In this document: positions 35,598 to 45,586 of the stretch, one piece after another | How positions within the stretch are numbered: the stretch's first letter is position 1 | Layout of the letters: each line of letters begins with the position of its first letter | Source of the DNA: Simiduia litorea | GTDB taxonomy: Bacteria > Pseudomonadota > Gammaproteobacteria > Pseudomonadales > Cellvibrionaceae | Direction: 5' to 3' | DNA: 64,000 nucleotides | Assembly (NCBI RefSeq): GCF_042853465.1 | Contig: NZ_AP031497.1 | Location: forward strand, 930,001-994,000 | Program-made: the position numbers and the translations under genes | Notes under the pieces: generated by a model | Seen by the model: only the letters and a program-made list of their open reading frames with translations | What the model was told of the DNA's origin: nothing | Databases searched by the model: none

Positions 35598-37742
35598 TTA
35601 GATGAAGGTGTCGCCGCCTTTGATTTTTTCGCCGACAATGGCCGGGCAGGTGAAGCGCTCACCGAATGTTGCTGCTAATTCACTACAGCGCACCTGAAAT
35701 TTATCTAATCCGTAGGTGTTAATGAATTGTAGAAAACCCCCTGTCCACAGTGGCGCTCCTATACCCATGATGGAACCGATGTTGCCATCGGCAACGGTGC
35801 GTAAGACGTTGCTCTCTAGGCACTTGAGCGTTTCTATCACTTGGCGAAACAGTAACCGATCTTTTATGTCTTGATCGGAGATTGTGACCTCACTCTTGTA
35901 ATAGGTTTCTAATACGTTTGGCCAAAGGGTTTTATTGCCGTCGCTATAGTCAAAGTAGCCGCCGTTATGATGGCGGCCGCCGCGACCATTTTTTAAGGTG
36001 AGGAAATCGATAATCTCGCGCAGCGCGTTTTGCTCGCCCCATTTATCCACCACACCCATGTCGGTCCAGGTTTCCATGGCCTTGCGGGTGAGTTCTTGGC
36101 TCACTTCATCGTGCACTGTCAGCGGCCCGACAGGCATGCCGATGGCTTTACCTAGGTTGTCGACTTTAATGGGGTGGGCGCCTTCCACCACGAGTCTTGC
36201 ACCCTCATCAAAATAGGTGCCGAAGGTACGCGAGGTAAAGAAACCTAGGGAGTCGTTGACCACGATGGGCGTTTTCTTGATTTGACGGGCGTAGTCAAAG
36301 GCTTTGGCCAGCGCTAGATCACTGGTTTTTTCACCGCAAATTATTTCCACCAGTGGCATTTTGTCTACCGGAGAAAAGAAGTGCACGCCGATAAAGTTTT
36401 CTGGTTTGCTAGACGCTTCTGCCAGTTGGGTAATGGGTAGGGTAGAGGTGTTAGAGCCCCAGATGCCACTGTCGCACAAGTACTTTTCAGTAGCGCTGGT
36501 GATTTTATTTTTTAGCGCTACGTTTTCAAATACGGCTTCGATGATGAGATCGCAACCTTGCAGATCTTGATCATCGGCGGTGGCTTTTATAAGCGCCAGC
36601 ACCTGATTTTTTTTGTCTTCGGTAACGCGACCGCGGGCAATTCCTTTGTCGAGAATTGCGCTAGAGTAAGCTTTGCCTTTTTCAGCGGCTTCTATGCTAA
36701 TGTCTTTTAGCACAACTTCTATACCCGCTAAGGCAGACACATAAGCAATGCCTTGACCCATCATGCCGGCGCCCAAAACACCTACTTTTTTGGTGAGCTG
36801 TGGTTCTATGTTGCTCGGGCGCGAGGCGCCGCTGTTGACCTTGTTCAATTGGAAGAAGAAGGTGCTAATCATATTCTTGGCTTCGGGTGTGCCAACCAGA
36901 TAGGCGAAGGCGCGACTTTCTATGAGCAGTGCGGTGTCGAAATCTAATCGAGCTGCCTCTACCGCACAGTCTAAAATTTGCTCGGGCGCAGGCAATAAAC
37001 CACGGGTTTTCTGTGCCAGCATGGCGGGAGCGATGGCTAACACCTGTGCCATTTTGGGCGAGTTGGCACTGCCACCGGGAATGCGAAACTCTTTTTTATC
37101 CCAAGGCTGTTGCGCCGCTTCGGCATTGCCTTTGTTCTCCAAAATATAGGCTTTGGCTCTGGGCAATAAGGCGTCTAGGGTATCTACGGTTTCGTCAATC
37201 ATGCCGGCATTAAGCGCCTCTTGCGGTGTCACTTTTTTACCTTCGAGCAAGTAGGGCAGCGCGGCTTGCAGACCCAATAAATTCACCATGCGCACAATAC
37301 CGCCTCCACCGGGCAGCAGGCCTAAGGTCACTTCGGGTAGGCCGAGTTGTACCGATTTGTGGTTGTAAGCGATGCGGTAGTTACTGGCTAAGCAAATTTC
37401 AAAACCGCCACCCAAGGCAGCGCCGTTGATGGCGGCTACAACCGGCACGGGTAGTTTTTCCAGTTTGCGCAGGTCGCCTTTAATGGTGCTTAACATGGCC
37501 ATAAAGGCCGCTTCTCGACCTTTTTCGAAGGCCAGCAATTCGTTCAGATCACCACCGGCAAAAAACACCGTTTTGGCCGAGGCGAAAATCACACCAGTCA
37601 ACTCTTTTTCTGTTTCGAGTTTGGCGACAGTCTCGGCCATGGCGCCGCGATATTCTTCATTCATGGCATTGACGGGGCCGGTCATATCCATGGTAACGGT
37701 GACTATGCCATCGGCGTCTTTTTGATAATTAAATACACTCAT
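35598..37742 (-). CDS. FadJ/FadB-type bifunctional enoyl-CoA hydratase/3-hydroxyacyl-CoA dehydrogenase
   Basis: The start at 37742 (MSVFNYQKDADG) is preferred over 37748 for spacing from AGGA. Residues 1-290 are a crotonase domain (SAKTVFFAGGDLNEL, ALGGGFEICLASNYR, GLPEVTLGLLPGGGG, with both catalytic Glu). About 310-715 is the dehydrogenase: GVLGAGMMGQGIAYV binds NAD and IGVHFFSPVDKMPLVEI holds the catalytic His. Length about 714 matches the alpha subunit of beta-oxidation complexes. It pairs with the thiolase 47 bases upstream. Confidence 0.92.
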   Translation of the reverse strand: MSVFNYQKDADGIVTVTMDMTGPVNAMNEEYRGAMAETVAKLETEKELTGVIFASAKTVFFAGGDLNELLAFEKGREAAFMAMLSTIKGDLRKLEKLPVPVVAAINGAALGGGFEICLASNYRIAYNHKSVQLGLPEVTLGLLPGGGGIVRMVNLLGLQAALPYLLEGKKVTPQEALNAGMIDETVDTLDALLPRAKAYILENKGNAEAAQQPWDKKEFRIPGGSANSPKMAQVLAIAPAMLAQKTRGLLPAPEQILDCAVEAARLDFDTALLIESRAFAYLVGTPEAKNMISTFFFQLNKVNSGASRPSNIEPQLTKKVGVLGAGMMGQGIAYVSALAGIEVVLKDISIEAAEKGKAYSSAILDKGIARGRVTEDKKNQVLALIKATADDQDLQGCDLIIEAVFENVALKNKITSATEKYLCDSGIWGSNTSTLPITQLAEASSKPENFIGVHFFSPVDKMPLVEIICGEKTSDLALAKAFDYARQIKKTPIVVNDSLGFFTSRTFGTYFDEGARLVVEGAHPIKVDNLGKAIGMPVGPLTVHDEVSQELTRKAMETWTDMGVVDKWGEQNALREIIDFLTLKNGRGGRHHNGGYFDYSDGNKTLWPNVLETYYKSEVTISDQDIKDRLLFRQVIETLKCLESNVLRTVADGNIGSIMGIGAPLWTGGFLQFINTYGLDKFQVRCSELAATFGERFTCPAIVGEKIKGGDTFI

Positions 37743-37789
37743 GATCATTTCCTAATGCTTGTCAGTCGGCACGGGTTAATTAGTCGCGC

Positions 37790-38998
37790 TTAAACGCGTT
37801 CGATAATGGTGGAAATCCCCATGCCGCCGCCGACACAGAGTGACAACATGCCGCGCTTCAAATTGCGACGCTCCAGTTCATCGAGCATGATGCTCACTAA
37901 CATGCCGCCCGTGGCGCCTAAGGGATGGCCCATAGCGATAGAACCGCCATTGACGTTAGTGATGTCGTGGCTGATACCGAGTTCTTTCATGTAGCGCATG
38001 GCGACCGAGGCGAAGGCTTCGTTGATTTCCCAGAGATCAATATCTGAAACCTTTAAGCCAGCTTTGTGTAGGGCTTTTTTCGCTGCGGGCGCAGGGCCGG
38101 TGAGCATAATGATGGGGCAAGTGGACAACACCGCAGTGGACACAATGCGACCGCGTGGTGTTAGGCCTAAATCTTTGCCCGCTTTTTCACTGCCCACGAG
38201 GATGGCGGAGGCGCCATCGACAATGCCGGAGGAGTTACCCGGGGTATGAACGTGGGTAACTTTCTCGAGGGTGTTGTATTTTCTCAGGATGATATCGTCG
38301 AAACCAAAACCGCCCATGGCTTCAAAGGAGGCGTTAAGTTTGCCTAAGCCCTCCATTGTGCTGTTGGGTTTGATGAAATCATCTTGGGCCAGAATGGTGA
38401 GGCCATTTTTATCCAGTACCGGCAAGACAGATTTATCGAAGTAGCCATTGTCGCGCGCGAAGGCGGCGCGTCTTTGTGACTCGAGTGCGAAGGCGTCGAC
38501 GTCGGCGCGGCTATAGCCGTCTAGATTGGCGATCACATCGGCGCCAATACCCTGGGGCACAAAGCCGCTTTTCAATTGAAACGCCACATCGCCCGCCATG
38601 GCGCCGCCGTTGGAGCCCATGGGTACCCGCGACATACTTTCGACACCGCCGGCGACCACTAAATCTTCCCAACCGGAGGCAATTTTTTGCGCGGCGATAT
38701 TGACCGCTTCCAGGCCCGAGGCGCAGAACCTATCCAGCTGCACGCCAGCGACGGATTCGTCCCATCCGGCATTTTGCACCATCATCTTGGCGACGTCTGA
38801 ACCCTGCTCACCCACAGGGCTAACGCAGCCCATGACTACGTCATCGACATAGGCGGTGTCGAGGTCGTGCCGCGCCTGCAGGCCCTTGAGCAGGCCGGCG
38901 CCTAGGTCGATAGGTTTAACCTCGTACAGGCTGCCGTCTTTCTTGCCTTTGCTGCGCGGGGTGCGCACGGCGTCGTAAATATAAGCGTGGTGAGTCAT
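37790..38998 (-). CDS. Acetyl-CoA C-acyltransferase (thiolase)
   Basis: The start at 38998 (MTHHAYIYDAVRTPRSKG) has AGAGG ahead; the longer frame to 39112 has no family support. Visible elements: LDRFCASGLEAVNIAAQKI with nucleophile Cys, NVNGGSIAMGHPLGATGG with the catalytic His, and CVGGGMGIS with the second Cys. It cleaves 3-ketoacyl-CoA in the last step of the cycle. First gene of the operon and divergent from the AraC regulator at 39224. Confidence 0.92.
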   Translation of the reverse strand: MTHHAYIYDAVRTPRSKGKKDGSLYEVKPIDLGAGLLKGLQARHDLDTAYVDDVVMGCVSPVGEQGSDVAKMMVQNAGWDESVAGVQLDRFCASGLEAVNIAAQKIASGWEDLVVAGGVESMSRVPMGSNGGAMAGDVAFQLKSGFVPQGIGADVIANLDGYSRADVDAFALESQRRAAFARDNGYFDKSVLPVLDKNGLTILAQDDFIKPNSTMEGLGKLNASFEAMGGFGFDDIILRKYNTLEKVTHVHTPGNSSGIVDGASAILVGSEKAGKDLGLTPRGRIVSTAVLSTCPIIMLTGPAPAAKKALHKAGLKVSDIDLWEINEAFASVAMRYMKELGISHDITNVNGGSIAMGHPLGATGGMLVSIMLDELERRNLKRGMLSLCVGGGMGISTIIERV

Positions 38999-39223
38999 CG
39001 TAGGCCTCTTTAGGTTAGTGGCTGGCGCTAGCATCGGCAGTGCGCGCAGGGATGAAAATAAGATTAACCCTAGTCTGCAACCTAATAGGCTAGCTGGCCA
39101 TGGCATAGACATTCACAAAAATAGGCATTAACTTACATTTGTCTCTCGAAAATGCCGAAATTTGCTTAACCGACGGATATCTTTATGCAAATACTTACAG
39201 ACTGGAGAAAATAATCAGGCCTC

Positions 39224-40234
39224 ATGCAAATCGTTACTGTTGCCCCCGTATTTGTTAAGAACCTGCTGGCTGGCGCGACCCTGCGGGGCTTTAACGCCGA
39301 AGAGATATTGCGGGCGCAGGGGCTATCGCCGCAAATTCTCACTAACCCAAAGTTGCGCATATCGACGATTGCCTTCGCCGAGCTGTGTCATGCGGTGACG
39401 CAATTGTTGCGCGATGAGGCCTTTGGACTATTGGCCAAGCCTCAACCCTTCGGCTCTTTTAAGTTGTTGGCCCAAGCGTGCTTGAGCACCGACACGGTGA
39501 GGGAATCCCTTATCGCGTGGCGCAACGGCACCAATTTGCTCGACTCTAGTCTTAGTGCCAGCACAACCTTTACTGAGGAAGGTGGTTGTCTGGCCTTTCA
39601 GTGTGAGCGGCGCGAAGGTGTGGATAGTCATTACATTGTGGAAACGGTGTTAACGACGGCGCATCGGCTGCACTGTTGGCTGGCGAATGAATTCCTTCCC
39701 ATTGAACGAGTTGAGTTGGCCTATCCAGAGCCAGAATTTAGCGAAGAATACCGCTTGGTGTTTTACGGTGCACCGGTGCGTTTCAATCAAAAACGCAATG
39801 CTATTTATTTTAACCATCAGACCTTGGCTCTGAGTTGTCAGCGCGATAAGTTAGAGTTAAGGAAATTATTCGAGCGCCCGCATATTCAGTTGCTGACGCA
39901 GCCGAAACAAAGTAAGTCTGCCCATATGCGTGCTCGATTGTTGATGGAGCATTTATTTCGCGATGGTCATAGCAACCCGCAATTGACTCAGGTGGCAACA
40001 GCTATGGGGGTGACAGAGCAAACACTGCGGCGGCATTTACACAAAGATGGCTATTCATTTCAGCAGTTGAAAGATGACATTCGGCGCGATATGGCGATTT
40101 TCTTTATAAACAGCAAAGACCAGAGTATTGAGGAAATCGCTTTTCGATTAGGGTTTTCCGAAGCCAGTACGTTTATCCGCGCCTTTAAGAAGTGGACTGG
40201 CTTAACGCCTCTGGCTTATAGAAAGTTGTCCTAG
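39224..40234 (+). CDS. AraC-family regulator with arabinose-binding-like N-terminus
   Basis: The protein has 336 residues. Residues 20-210 match the OruR/ArgR-type ligand-binding domain of AraC proteins (YPEPEFSEEYRLVFYGAPVRFNQKRNAIYF). Residues 235-335 are the double HTH, ending IEEIAFRLGFSEASTFIRAFKKWTGLTPLAYR. It is divergent from the thiolase operon and most likely its regulator, sensing a fatty-acid-related ligand. It overlaps the convergent DUF3833 gene by four bases. Confidence 0.9.
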   Translation: MQIVTVAPVFVKNLLAGATLRGFNAEEILRAQGLSPQILTNPKLRISTIAFAELCHAVTQLLRDEAFGLLAKPQPFGSFKLLAQACLSTDTVRESLIAWRNGTNLLDSSLSASTTFTEEGGCLAFQCERREGVDSHYIVETVLTTAHRLHCWLANEFLPIERVELAYPEPEFSEEYRLVFYGAPVRFNQKRNAIYFNHQTLALSCQRDKLELRKLFERPHIQLLTQPKQSKSAHMRARLLMEHLFRDGHSNPQLTQVATAMGVTEQTLRRHLHKDGYSFQQLKDDIRRDMAIFFINSKDQSIEEIAFRLGFSEASTFIRAFKKWTGLTPLAYRKLS

Positions 40235-40752
40235 TGTTTCTTTTCAAAGAACAGGGTAACTTCACCCACGGTAAGGCCCCACTTCTTAATCTTTGCCTTG
40301 TTGAAGGCGCGGCGTTGATCCAGTCGAAACATCCAGTCATCGAAGGCAACGCGATAGACGTCCCCATCTACCGTTAAATCCATGTCGTATTGCCACTGCA
40401 CGGCAAAGCCGTGTTCTGCCCCTTGCGCTATGCCTACGATATCGGCGGCTCTGCCAACATAGCCTTGGTCTGTAGCCTTGATGGTCCACTGGCGAAATTG
40501 TTTTTGACCGTCGTCATACAGGAAGTGTTCATCTAAAACCAGACGGCCATCCTCTTGCATTATACCGGTCATGCTGACAGTGAAGCGGCGTGTAACTTTG
40601 CCCGAATAATCTTGCACTATACCCCAGGCTTTCGTTTCACCTTGAAAAAAATCCACCAGTGAGAATGTCGGATTCTCGCCGTTATATTCTTGTAAGTTGA
40701 CGCTGCCGCAGCTGGCCAAAAGCAAGCTTAGGGTAAGTAGTACTATTTTCAT
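40231..40752 (-). CDS. DUF3833 lipoprotein
   Basis: The protein has 173 residues. The signal ends LLLASC (Cys 15). VDFFQGETKAWGIVQDYSGKVTRRFTV is the DUF3833 hallmark. The fold is lipocalin-like. The family is widespread in gammaproteobacteria, often with a chalcone-isomerase-like protein and lipid-modifying genes, suggesting an envelope-lipid role. It overlaps its upstream partner by ATGA. Confidence 0.88.
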   Translation of the reverse strand: MKIVLLTLSLLLASCGSVNLQEYNGENPTFSLVDFFQGETKAWGIVQDYSGKVTRRFTVSMTGIMQEDGRLVLDEHFLYDDGQKQFRQWTIKATDQGYVGRAADIVGIAQGAEHGFAVQWQYDMDLTVDGDVYRVAFDDWMFRLDQRRAFNKAKIKKWGLTVGEVTLFFEKKH

Positions 40753-41264
40753 TGGGTGTCTCCCATCAATTTCTTTCGGGCTCTGGGGTAGCTTGCCTCT
40801 TGTGCAAGCCAGATGGCGAGAAACGTCGAGGAAAATTCCACATCCGTCACTGCGCCAATAGGTTGCTCGGCAAAATAAAATTCACTGGAACCGCTGGGCG
40901 TTACATATAAGGTTAAGCGGTCGCCTTTTTTTACTGAGGGCCAAAACCGGGCTAGCTGCTCCAGCCAGGCTTCTGAGCGCTCTTGATACAAACCCAAGCG
41001 CTGCCATTGCTCGCGCGTATTATCGAGCAAATCTTGTTGGTCGATATTGCGCGCGTAGGTGAGCTCTAGGGCGAATGGTCTCGGTAGCGATTGCGCTTCC
41101 TCAATTTTTTTGCCGTCACAACTTAAGGTGCGCGCCGAATATACGGAAAAGCCCCAAACGCTGAGATCCGCTTGACCAATCTCGGTCAAATCTTTTATCT
41201 GTTCACAGGCTTGTGCTGAGACTAAAGGACATAGCAGCAAGCCGATTAGGATTTGAGTTTTCAC
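40749..41264 (-). CDS. Exported chalcone-isomerase-like protein
   Basis: The protein has 171 residues. A signal peptide ends at about residue 19 (LLCPLVSAQA). The body has VWGFSVYSARTL and LPRPFALELTYARNIDQQDLLDNTREQWQRLG, the usual bacterial chalcone-isomerase-like pattern. Plant-type catalytic residues are not conserved in this group, so a lipid- or ligand-binding role is likelier than isomerase activity. It forms a two-gene operon with the DUF3833 lipoprotein. Confidence 0.85.
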   Translation of the reverse strand: MKTQILIGLLLCPLVSAQACEQIKDLTEIGQADLSVWGFSVYSARTLSCDGKKIEEAQSLPRPFALELTYARNIDQQDLLDNTREQWQRLGLYQERSEAWLEQLARFWPSVKKGDRLTLYVTPSGSSEFYFAEQPIGAVTDVEFSSTFLAIWLAQEASYPRARKKLMGDTQ

Positions 41265-41388
41265 AAGACACCAAAGCTGTGTGGGTGATGCTTCTTAGTA
41301 CGCACCGAGCGGGTGTTTGGATGACTCTTGCCAACCGAGCTATTTGCGGTACAGTGTCCTATTTATTGTCAGGTTGACTAAAAAGTTG

Positions 41389-42774
41389 ATGTCAGAGCCA
41401 GAAAACACCCGCCAGCAGAGTCAAGTGCTTGAAAAAGGGCTGTGGGGCATGACTCGCCCGATGATGCTCGAGCAGGCGCTGGTGCTCAGCATCCCCATGA
41501 CCGACCTGTTTTTTCTCAGTCGCGTTTCGGATGACTCAGCCGCAGCCGTCGGCGCCATTACACCTATTTTATATTTTGCCTTTACCTGTTTGTGGGTGGT
41601 GGCGTTTGCAGGGTCTAGCCTGACCTCACAGCGCATGGGTAACAATGATTATGCCCAGGCCGAAACCACTATCGGGGTGTATGGTTTTTGGCTGATGCTC
41701 TTGAGTGTGTTAGCCACCGCGTTAGTATATTTTGGCGGCCCATTGGTGGCTCGAGCCATGGGTTTGCCCGGCGCGATTTTAGTCGATGCAATCACTTACC
41801 TGCAGATCACCGCGTGGATGATTGGAGTTTGGGGTTTTCACTCGCTCACGCACAGTATCCTGACTGTTTATGGCCAGCCGCAGTGGAACCTTGTTGCCAA
41901 TGGCGCTTACTTTATCAGCAATGTGGTGGGCAACAGCTGTGTCGTTTTCGGTTTGTTTGGTGTGCCTGTTTATGGCTTGGTGGGTGTTGCTTGGGTGAGT
42001 GTGGCGTCGTCATTGCTCGGTGTCATTGTGGCAACCTTAGCGATTTTTTATAAGCTTAAATTTCGCATTGTGTGGCACAAGGTACGGCAAGATTTTCGTC
42101 GACATTCGATTCAACTTAGACGCATTGCGCTACCGAGCATTGCCGAACCCTTAAGCTTTGACGGCCAAATGATTGTGTTGAGTGCGATTGTTGCCGTGGG
42201 GGGGGCGACTGAGCTGGCCGCGCGTGCGTATACATTCAACACGTTTATGGCGTTATTAATTGTGACTGTTGCGATCAGTACAGCGACAGAGGTGATGGTG
42301 GCGCAACATGTTGGCGCGAAGCGATTTGAGGCCGCCAATGCACAGCTGCACCAAAGCTTACGGGCGGCATTTTTGGGCGCCGGCTTGATCGGCGTGATCT
42401 TTACCCTACTAGCACCTCAAATCATGGCGCTCTACACCACTGAGGCGAGCATATTGGCAATGGCCTGGTGGTACTTCGGATTATCTTTTCTGGCTGAACC
42501 AGGTCGAACGGTGAATATCATTGTAGGTAATTCGCTTAGAGGCACGGGCGACGGTTGGTTTATCTCTGTTGTTGGTATTTTATTTAGCTGGGGTATCGCC
42601 GTGCCGCTGGCGTGGTTTTTAGCGATACATCTCGGTATGGGTTTAGTGGGCGTGTTGATTTCTGCGGCGCTCGATGAAGGTTGTCGCTCACTGCTGTATT
42701 ACGGCCGCTGGCGCAAAGGTCACTGGAAGCATAAAAATGCCATTGCTCAGGAGGAGGCCAGCGCCGTCGCCTAA
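41389..42774 (+). CDS. MATE-family efflux transporter
   Basis: The start at 41389 (MSEPENTRQQ) is preferred over the longer frame to 41317. The 461 residues form about twelve membrane helices in two halves. LWGMTRPMMLEQALVLSIPMTDLFFLSR is the first helix region, and the repeat at RRIALPSIAEPLSFDGQ begins the second half, as expected for MATE antiporters. Substrate unknown; sodium- or proton-driven drug or metabolite export is expected. It is divergent from the chalcone-isomerase-like gene. Confidence 0.88.
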   Translation: MSEPENTRQQSQVLEKGLWGMTRPMMLEQALVLSIPMTDLFFLSRVSDDSAAAVGAITPILYFAFTCLWVVAFAGSSLTSQRMGNNDYAQAETTIGVYGFWLMLLSVLATALVYFGGPLVARAMGLPGAILVDAITYLQITAWMIGVWGFHSLTHSILTVYGQPQWNLVANGAYFISNVVGNSCVVFGLFGVPVYGLVGVAWVSVASSLLGVIVATLAIFYKLKFRIVWHKVRQDFRRHSIQLRRIALPSIAEPLSFDGQMIVLSAIVAVGGATELAARAYTFNTFMALLIVTVAISTATEVMVAQHVGAKRFEAANAQLHQSLRAAFLGAGLIGVIFTLLAPQIMALYTTEASILAMAWWYFGLSFLAEPGRTVNIIVGNSLRGTGDGWFISVVGILFSWGIAVPLAWFLAIHLGMGLVGVLISAALDEGCRSLLYYGRWRKGHWKHKNAIAQEEASAVA

Positions 42775-42939
42775 TGTAGACCAGTACTTTTGTAACGACC
42801 CGGGTTTACACCTGATTTTACAACTTACACTATAGCGAGAGTTTCAAGTTAACTTTGCGCGAACAGCGAGCTAGTTTTTTGATTGGCCAAAGGCCCGTCG
42901 TTTCGCGCAGTTCATTAGATTAAACGGCATCGCTAATGC

Positions 42940-44190
42940 ATGACCAGTTCAAACATGGTTGATAGTGAGCTTACAGCGCTTTATAAACAGCACTCGCGCA
43001 AGGTGTTGGCAACGCTCGTTCGCTTATTAGGTGATTTTGATTTGGCCGAAGAGGCTGTGCACGAAGCCTTTGCTTTGGCGCTTGTGACGTGGCGCACCGA
43101 CGGCATCCCTAAAAACCCAACGGCTTGGCTTATTTCCACGGGTAGATTTAAAGCGATTGATATCATTCGTCGCAATCAGCGTTTTGGTGCGCTTCAATCT
43201 GATTTACAGCAGCTTATTAGTGAGATTGAAGAGCACAACCTTGCCTTATCGCAACAGGATATCGAAGACGATCAGTTGCGTATGATCTTTACCTGTTGCC
43301 ATCCAGCTATAGATGCCAAAGTACAAGTACCCTTAACGCTGCGCGAGGTTTGCGGTTTAACCACAGAGGAGATCGCCAGTGCCTTTTTAGTGCCGGTAGC
43401 CACCATGGCACAGCGCATAGTCCGCGGTAAACACAAGATACGTGAGGCGAGAATCCCCTTCGTTATCCCCGAAGTGAGCGAGTTGCCGGAGCGGCTGGAC
43501 GGCGTTTTGTCGGTTATCTATTTAGTTTTTAACGAAGGCTATTCGGCTTCTAGCGGCGACGCCCTGACCCGAGCCGAGTTATCCAGCGAGGCCATTCGCC
43601 TCTGCAGGTTGTTGATGGCCTTGTTGCCTGATGCCGAAGTGATGGGGCTGTTGGCACTCATGCTGCTGCATGAATCGCGCCGCCAAGCGCGTACAGATGC
43701 TCAGGGTGATATTGTTTTACTGGAAGATCAGGACCGACGCTTGTGGCACAAGCACTGTATTGCCGAAGGTACGGCGCTGGTGCGCCAAGCGCTGTTATCG
43801 CGGCGCTTTGGTTTTTATACCTTGCAGGCAGCGATAGCCGCCGTGCACGCCGAATCGGCCAGTGCGGCAGGCACAGATTGGCATCAAGTTGTCTCGCTTT
43901 ATTCCGTGTTGTTGCGCGTGGAGCCGTCGCCCATTATTGAGTTAAACCGCGCTGTTGCCATTGCGATGCGCGATGGCCCCGAGGCTGGCTTACAGCTTAT
44001 CGACAGCATCTTGAGCCGTGGTGAACTTATCGAATATCACTTGCTCCACGCGTCTCGAGCTGAGCTGTTGCGCCGTTCGGGTCGGCATGAGCTGGCATTG
44101 GCGGCGTTTGAACAAGCCTTGACGCTAGCCCAGCAAGAGCCTGAAAGACGCTTAATTAAACATAAAATAACCCAGCTTCTGCTCCGCTAA
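42940..44190 (+). CDS. ECF42-type RNA polymerase sigma factor (with DUF6596/TPR-like C-terminus)
   Basis: The protein has 416 residues. Residues 1-175 hold sigma regions 2 and 4 (GDFDLAEEAVHEAFALALVTW and LTLREVCGLTTEEIASAFLVP). Residues 180-416 are the long helical extension (YLVFNEGYSASSGD, then TPR-like repeats near the end) that defines the ECF42 group. In this group no anti-sigma factor is encoded and the extension regulates activity. DGPF (YCII) genes directly downstream are the characteristic targets, and a matching promoter lies before them. Confidence 0.93.
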   Translation: MTSSNMVDSELTALYKQHSRKVLATLVRLLGDFDLAEEAVHEAFALALVTWRTDGIPKNPTAWLISTGRFKAIDIIRRNQRFGALQSDLQQLISEIEEHNLALSQQDIEDDQLRMIFTCCHPAIDAKVQVPLTLREVCGLTTEEIASAFLVPVATMAQRIVRGKHKIREARIPFVIPEVSELPERLDGVLSVIYLVFNEGYSASSGDALTRAELSSEAIRLCRLLMALLPDAEVMGLLALMLLHESRRQARTDAQGDIVLLEDQDRRLWHKHCIAEGTALVRQALLSRRFGFYTLQAAIAAVHAESASAAGTDWHQVVSLYSVLLRVEPSPIIELNRAVAIAMRDGPEAGLQLIDSILSRGELIEYHLLHASRAELLRRSGRHELALAAFEQALTLAQQEPERRLIKHKITQLLLR

Positions 44191-44231
44191 ACGACAACCT
44201 CAATTCTTCTCTATAATATTTTTTTGTCGGG

Positions 44232-44258
44232 TGTCGATTGGCTCATTTCTCATTCGAC
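44232..44258 (+). promoter_or_regulatory. Candidate ECF42-dependent promoter of the DGPF operon
   Basis: TGTCGA (44232-44237), a 17-base spacer and CGAC (44255-44258). This matches the -35/-10 pattern I recall for ECF42 sigma factors (TGTCGA and CGA/TC). It lies 49 bases before the ATG at 44307. Confidence 0.6.
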
Positions 44259-44306
44259 TAGATAGTAGAAACACAAAAAAATATCACTATTGAGGTTGGA
44301 AGTATT

Positions 44307-44696
44307 ATGAAATTTGTCTGTTTAGGTTATATGGATGAGTCTAGATGGGAGGTCTTGTCAGACGCCGAGCGAGCAGCGTTGATGGAAAGCTGTTTTGCTT
44401 ATGACGATGAGCTGCGTCGCGGAAAGCATTTTATTGGTGGCGAGGCATTGGCCTCGGCGAGTAATGCGGTGACCCTGCGAGCCAAACAGGGCGCAGTTGA
44501 CGTAGCTGACGGGCCCTTCGCAGAAACCAAAGAGGTTTTGGGCGGCATTTTGTTACTCGAAGCTAATGACTTCAACCACGCAATTGCGCTGATGTCTCAG
44601 CATCCAGGGCTGCGCATGGGGCCGTTTGAAATTCGCGCCGCCGATGAAAGCATTAATCAATTAGTTGCCGCTCGTTCGGCGCAGTTCAGCGCTTAA
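44307..44696 (+). CDS. YCII/DGPF-domain protein
   Basis: The protein has 129 residues: MKFVCLGYMDE at the start, the DGPFAETKE motif at about 71-79 and ILLLEANDFNHAIALMSQHPG, all typical of the ECF42-linked DGPF family (YciI fold). A His-Asp pair could act in acid-base chemistry, but no activity is established for this group. First gene after the ECF42-type promoter. Confidence 0.92.
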   Translation: MKFVCLGYMDESRWEVLSDAERAALMESCFAYDDELRRGKHFIGGEALASASNAVTLRAKQGAVDVADGPFAETKEVLGGILLLEANDFNHAIALMSQHPGLRMGPFEIRAADESINQLVAARSAQFSA

Positions 44697-44727
44697 TGTG
44701 TGGAGAGCATAACAGGGAGAAAATTTA

Positions 44728-45576
44728 ATGAAAGTGATGGTAATCGTTAAAGCAACGGCTTCATCAGAAGCGGGGCAATTACCCAGTAGCGAATTACTGG
44801 CAGCTATGGGTAGTTTTAATGAAGCGCTAGTGAGTGCGGGCATTATGGCGTCTGGCGAGGGGTTAAAGCCCAGTAGCGAGGGCTTTCGAGTGCGCTTTAA
44901 TGGCGCCGATCGCCAGGTTACAAAGGGACCGTTCGTTGAAACTAATGAGTTAATTGCGGGTTATTGGATATGGAATGTTCAATCAATGGACGAAGCGCTT
45001 GAATGGGTAAAAAAATGCCCAAACCCGATGCAGGAAGTGTCCGACATTGAAATTCGTTCATTCTATGAAATGGATGATTTTGCCGAGATCGACACCAGCG
45101 GCGAGATTAGCCGGCGCGAGAAAGAACTGCGCAACACTCTCGCTATGCAACAATCGACAATCAATAGCTATTTGTTTTTTTCAGGTCGCTGCGAAGAGGC
45201 GCTAAACTTTTACCAACAACACCTCAACGCCAAAGTAGAGATGTTGATGCGTTTCAATGAGAGCCCAGAGCCGGTACCAGACGAGATGCTGCAGGAAGGT
45301 TTCGATAATAAAGTGATGCATGCTGAATTTAGCGTCGGGCCTAACCGCATTTTGGCTTCCGATGGCTGCGGCGACGGTACTGCAATGTCCGGCTTTTCCC
45401 TAGCTTTAACTGTGCAAGAAAAAGCGCACGCAGGCAGAATTTTTGAGGCCTTGGCGCACGGGGGGGATGTGCAGGTGCCATTGGCCGAAACTTTTTGGTC
45501 ACCTTTATTCGGCTCAGTAACCGATCAATTTGGCGTCAGTTGGATGATCATGTTGCCCAGCGAGCCATCTACATAG
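44728..45576 (+). CDS. Fusion of a DGPF/YCII domain and a VOC (PhnB-like) domain
   Basis: The protein has 282 residues. Residues 1-125 repeat the YCII pattern with KGPFVETNELIAGYWIW in place of DGPF. Residues 148-280 are a PhnB-type vicinal-oxygen-chelate domain (YLFFSGRCEEALNFYQQHLNAKVE, then FGVSWMIM at the end). Both domains occur as separate genes in ECF42 clusters, so the fusion indicates they work together. The junction contains a charged linker (ISRREKELRN). Thirty-one bases from the previous stop. Confidence 0.88.
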   Translation: MKVMVIVKATASSEAGQLPSSELLAAMGSFNEALVSAGIMASGEGLKPSSEGFRVRFNGADRQVTKGPFVETNELIAGYWIWNVQSMDEALEWVKKCPNPMQEVSDIEIRSFYEMDDFAEIDTSGEISRREKELRNTLAMQQSTINSYLFFSGRCEEALNFYQQHLNAKVEMLMRFNESPEPVPDEMLQEGFDNKVMHAEFSVGPNRILASDGCGDGTAMSGFSLALTVQEKAHAGRIFEALAHGGDVQVPLAETFWSPLFGSVTDQFGVSWMIMLPSEPST

Positions 45577-45586
45577 GTAGATTTCA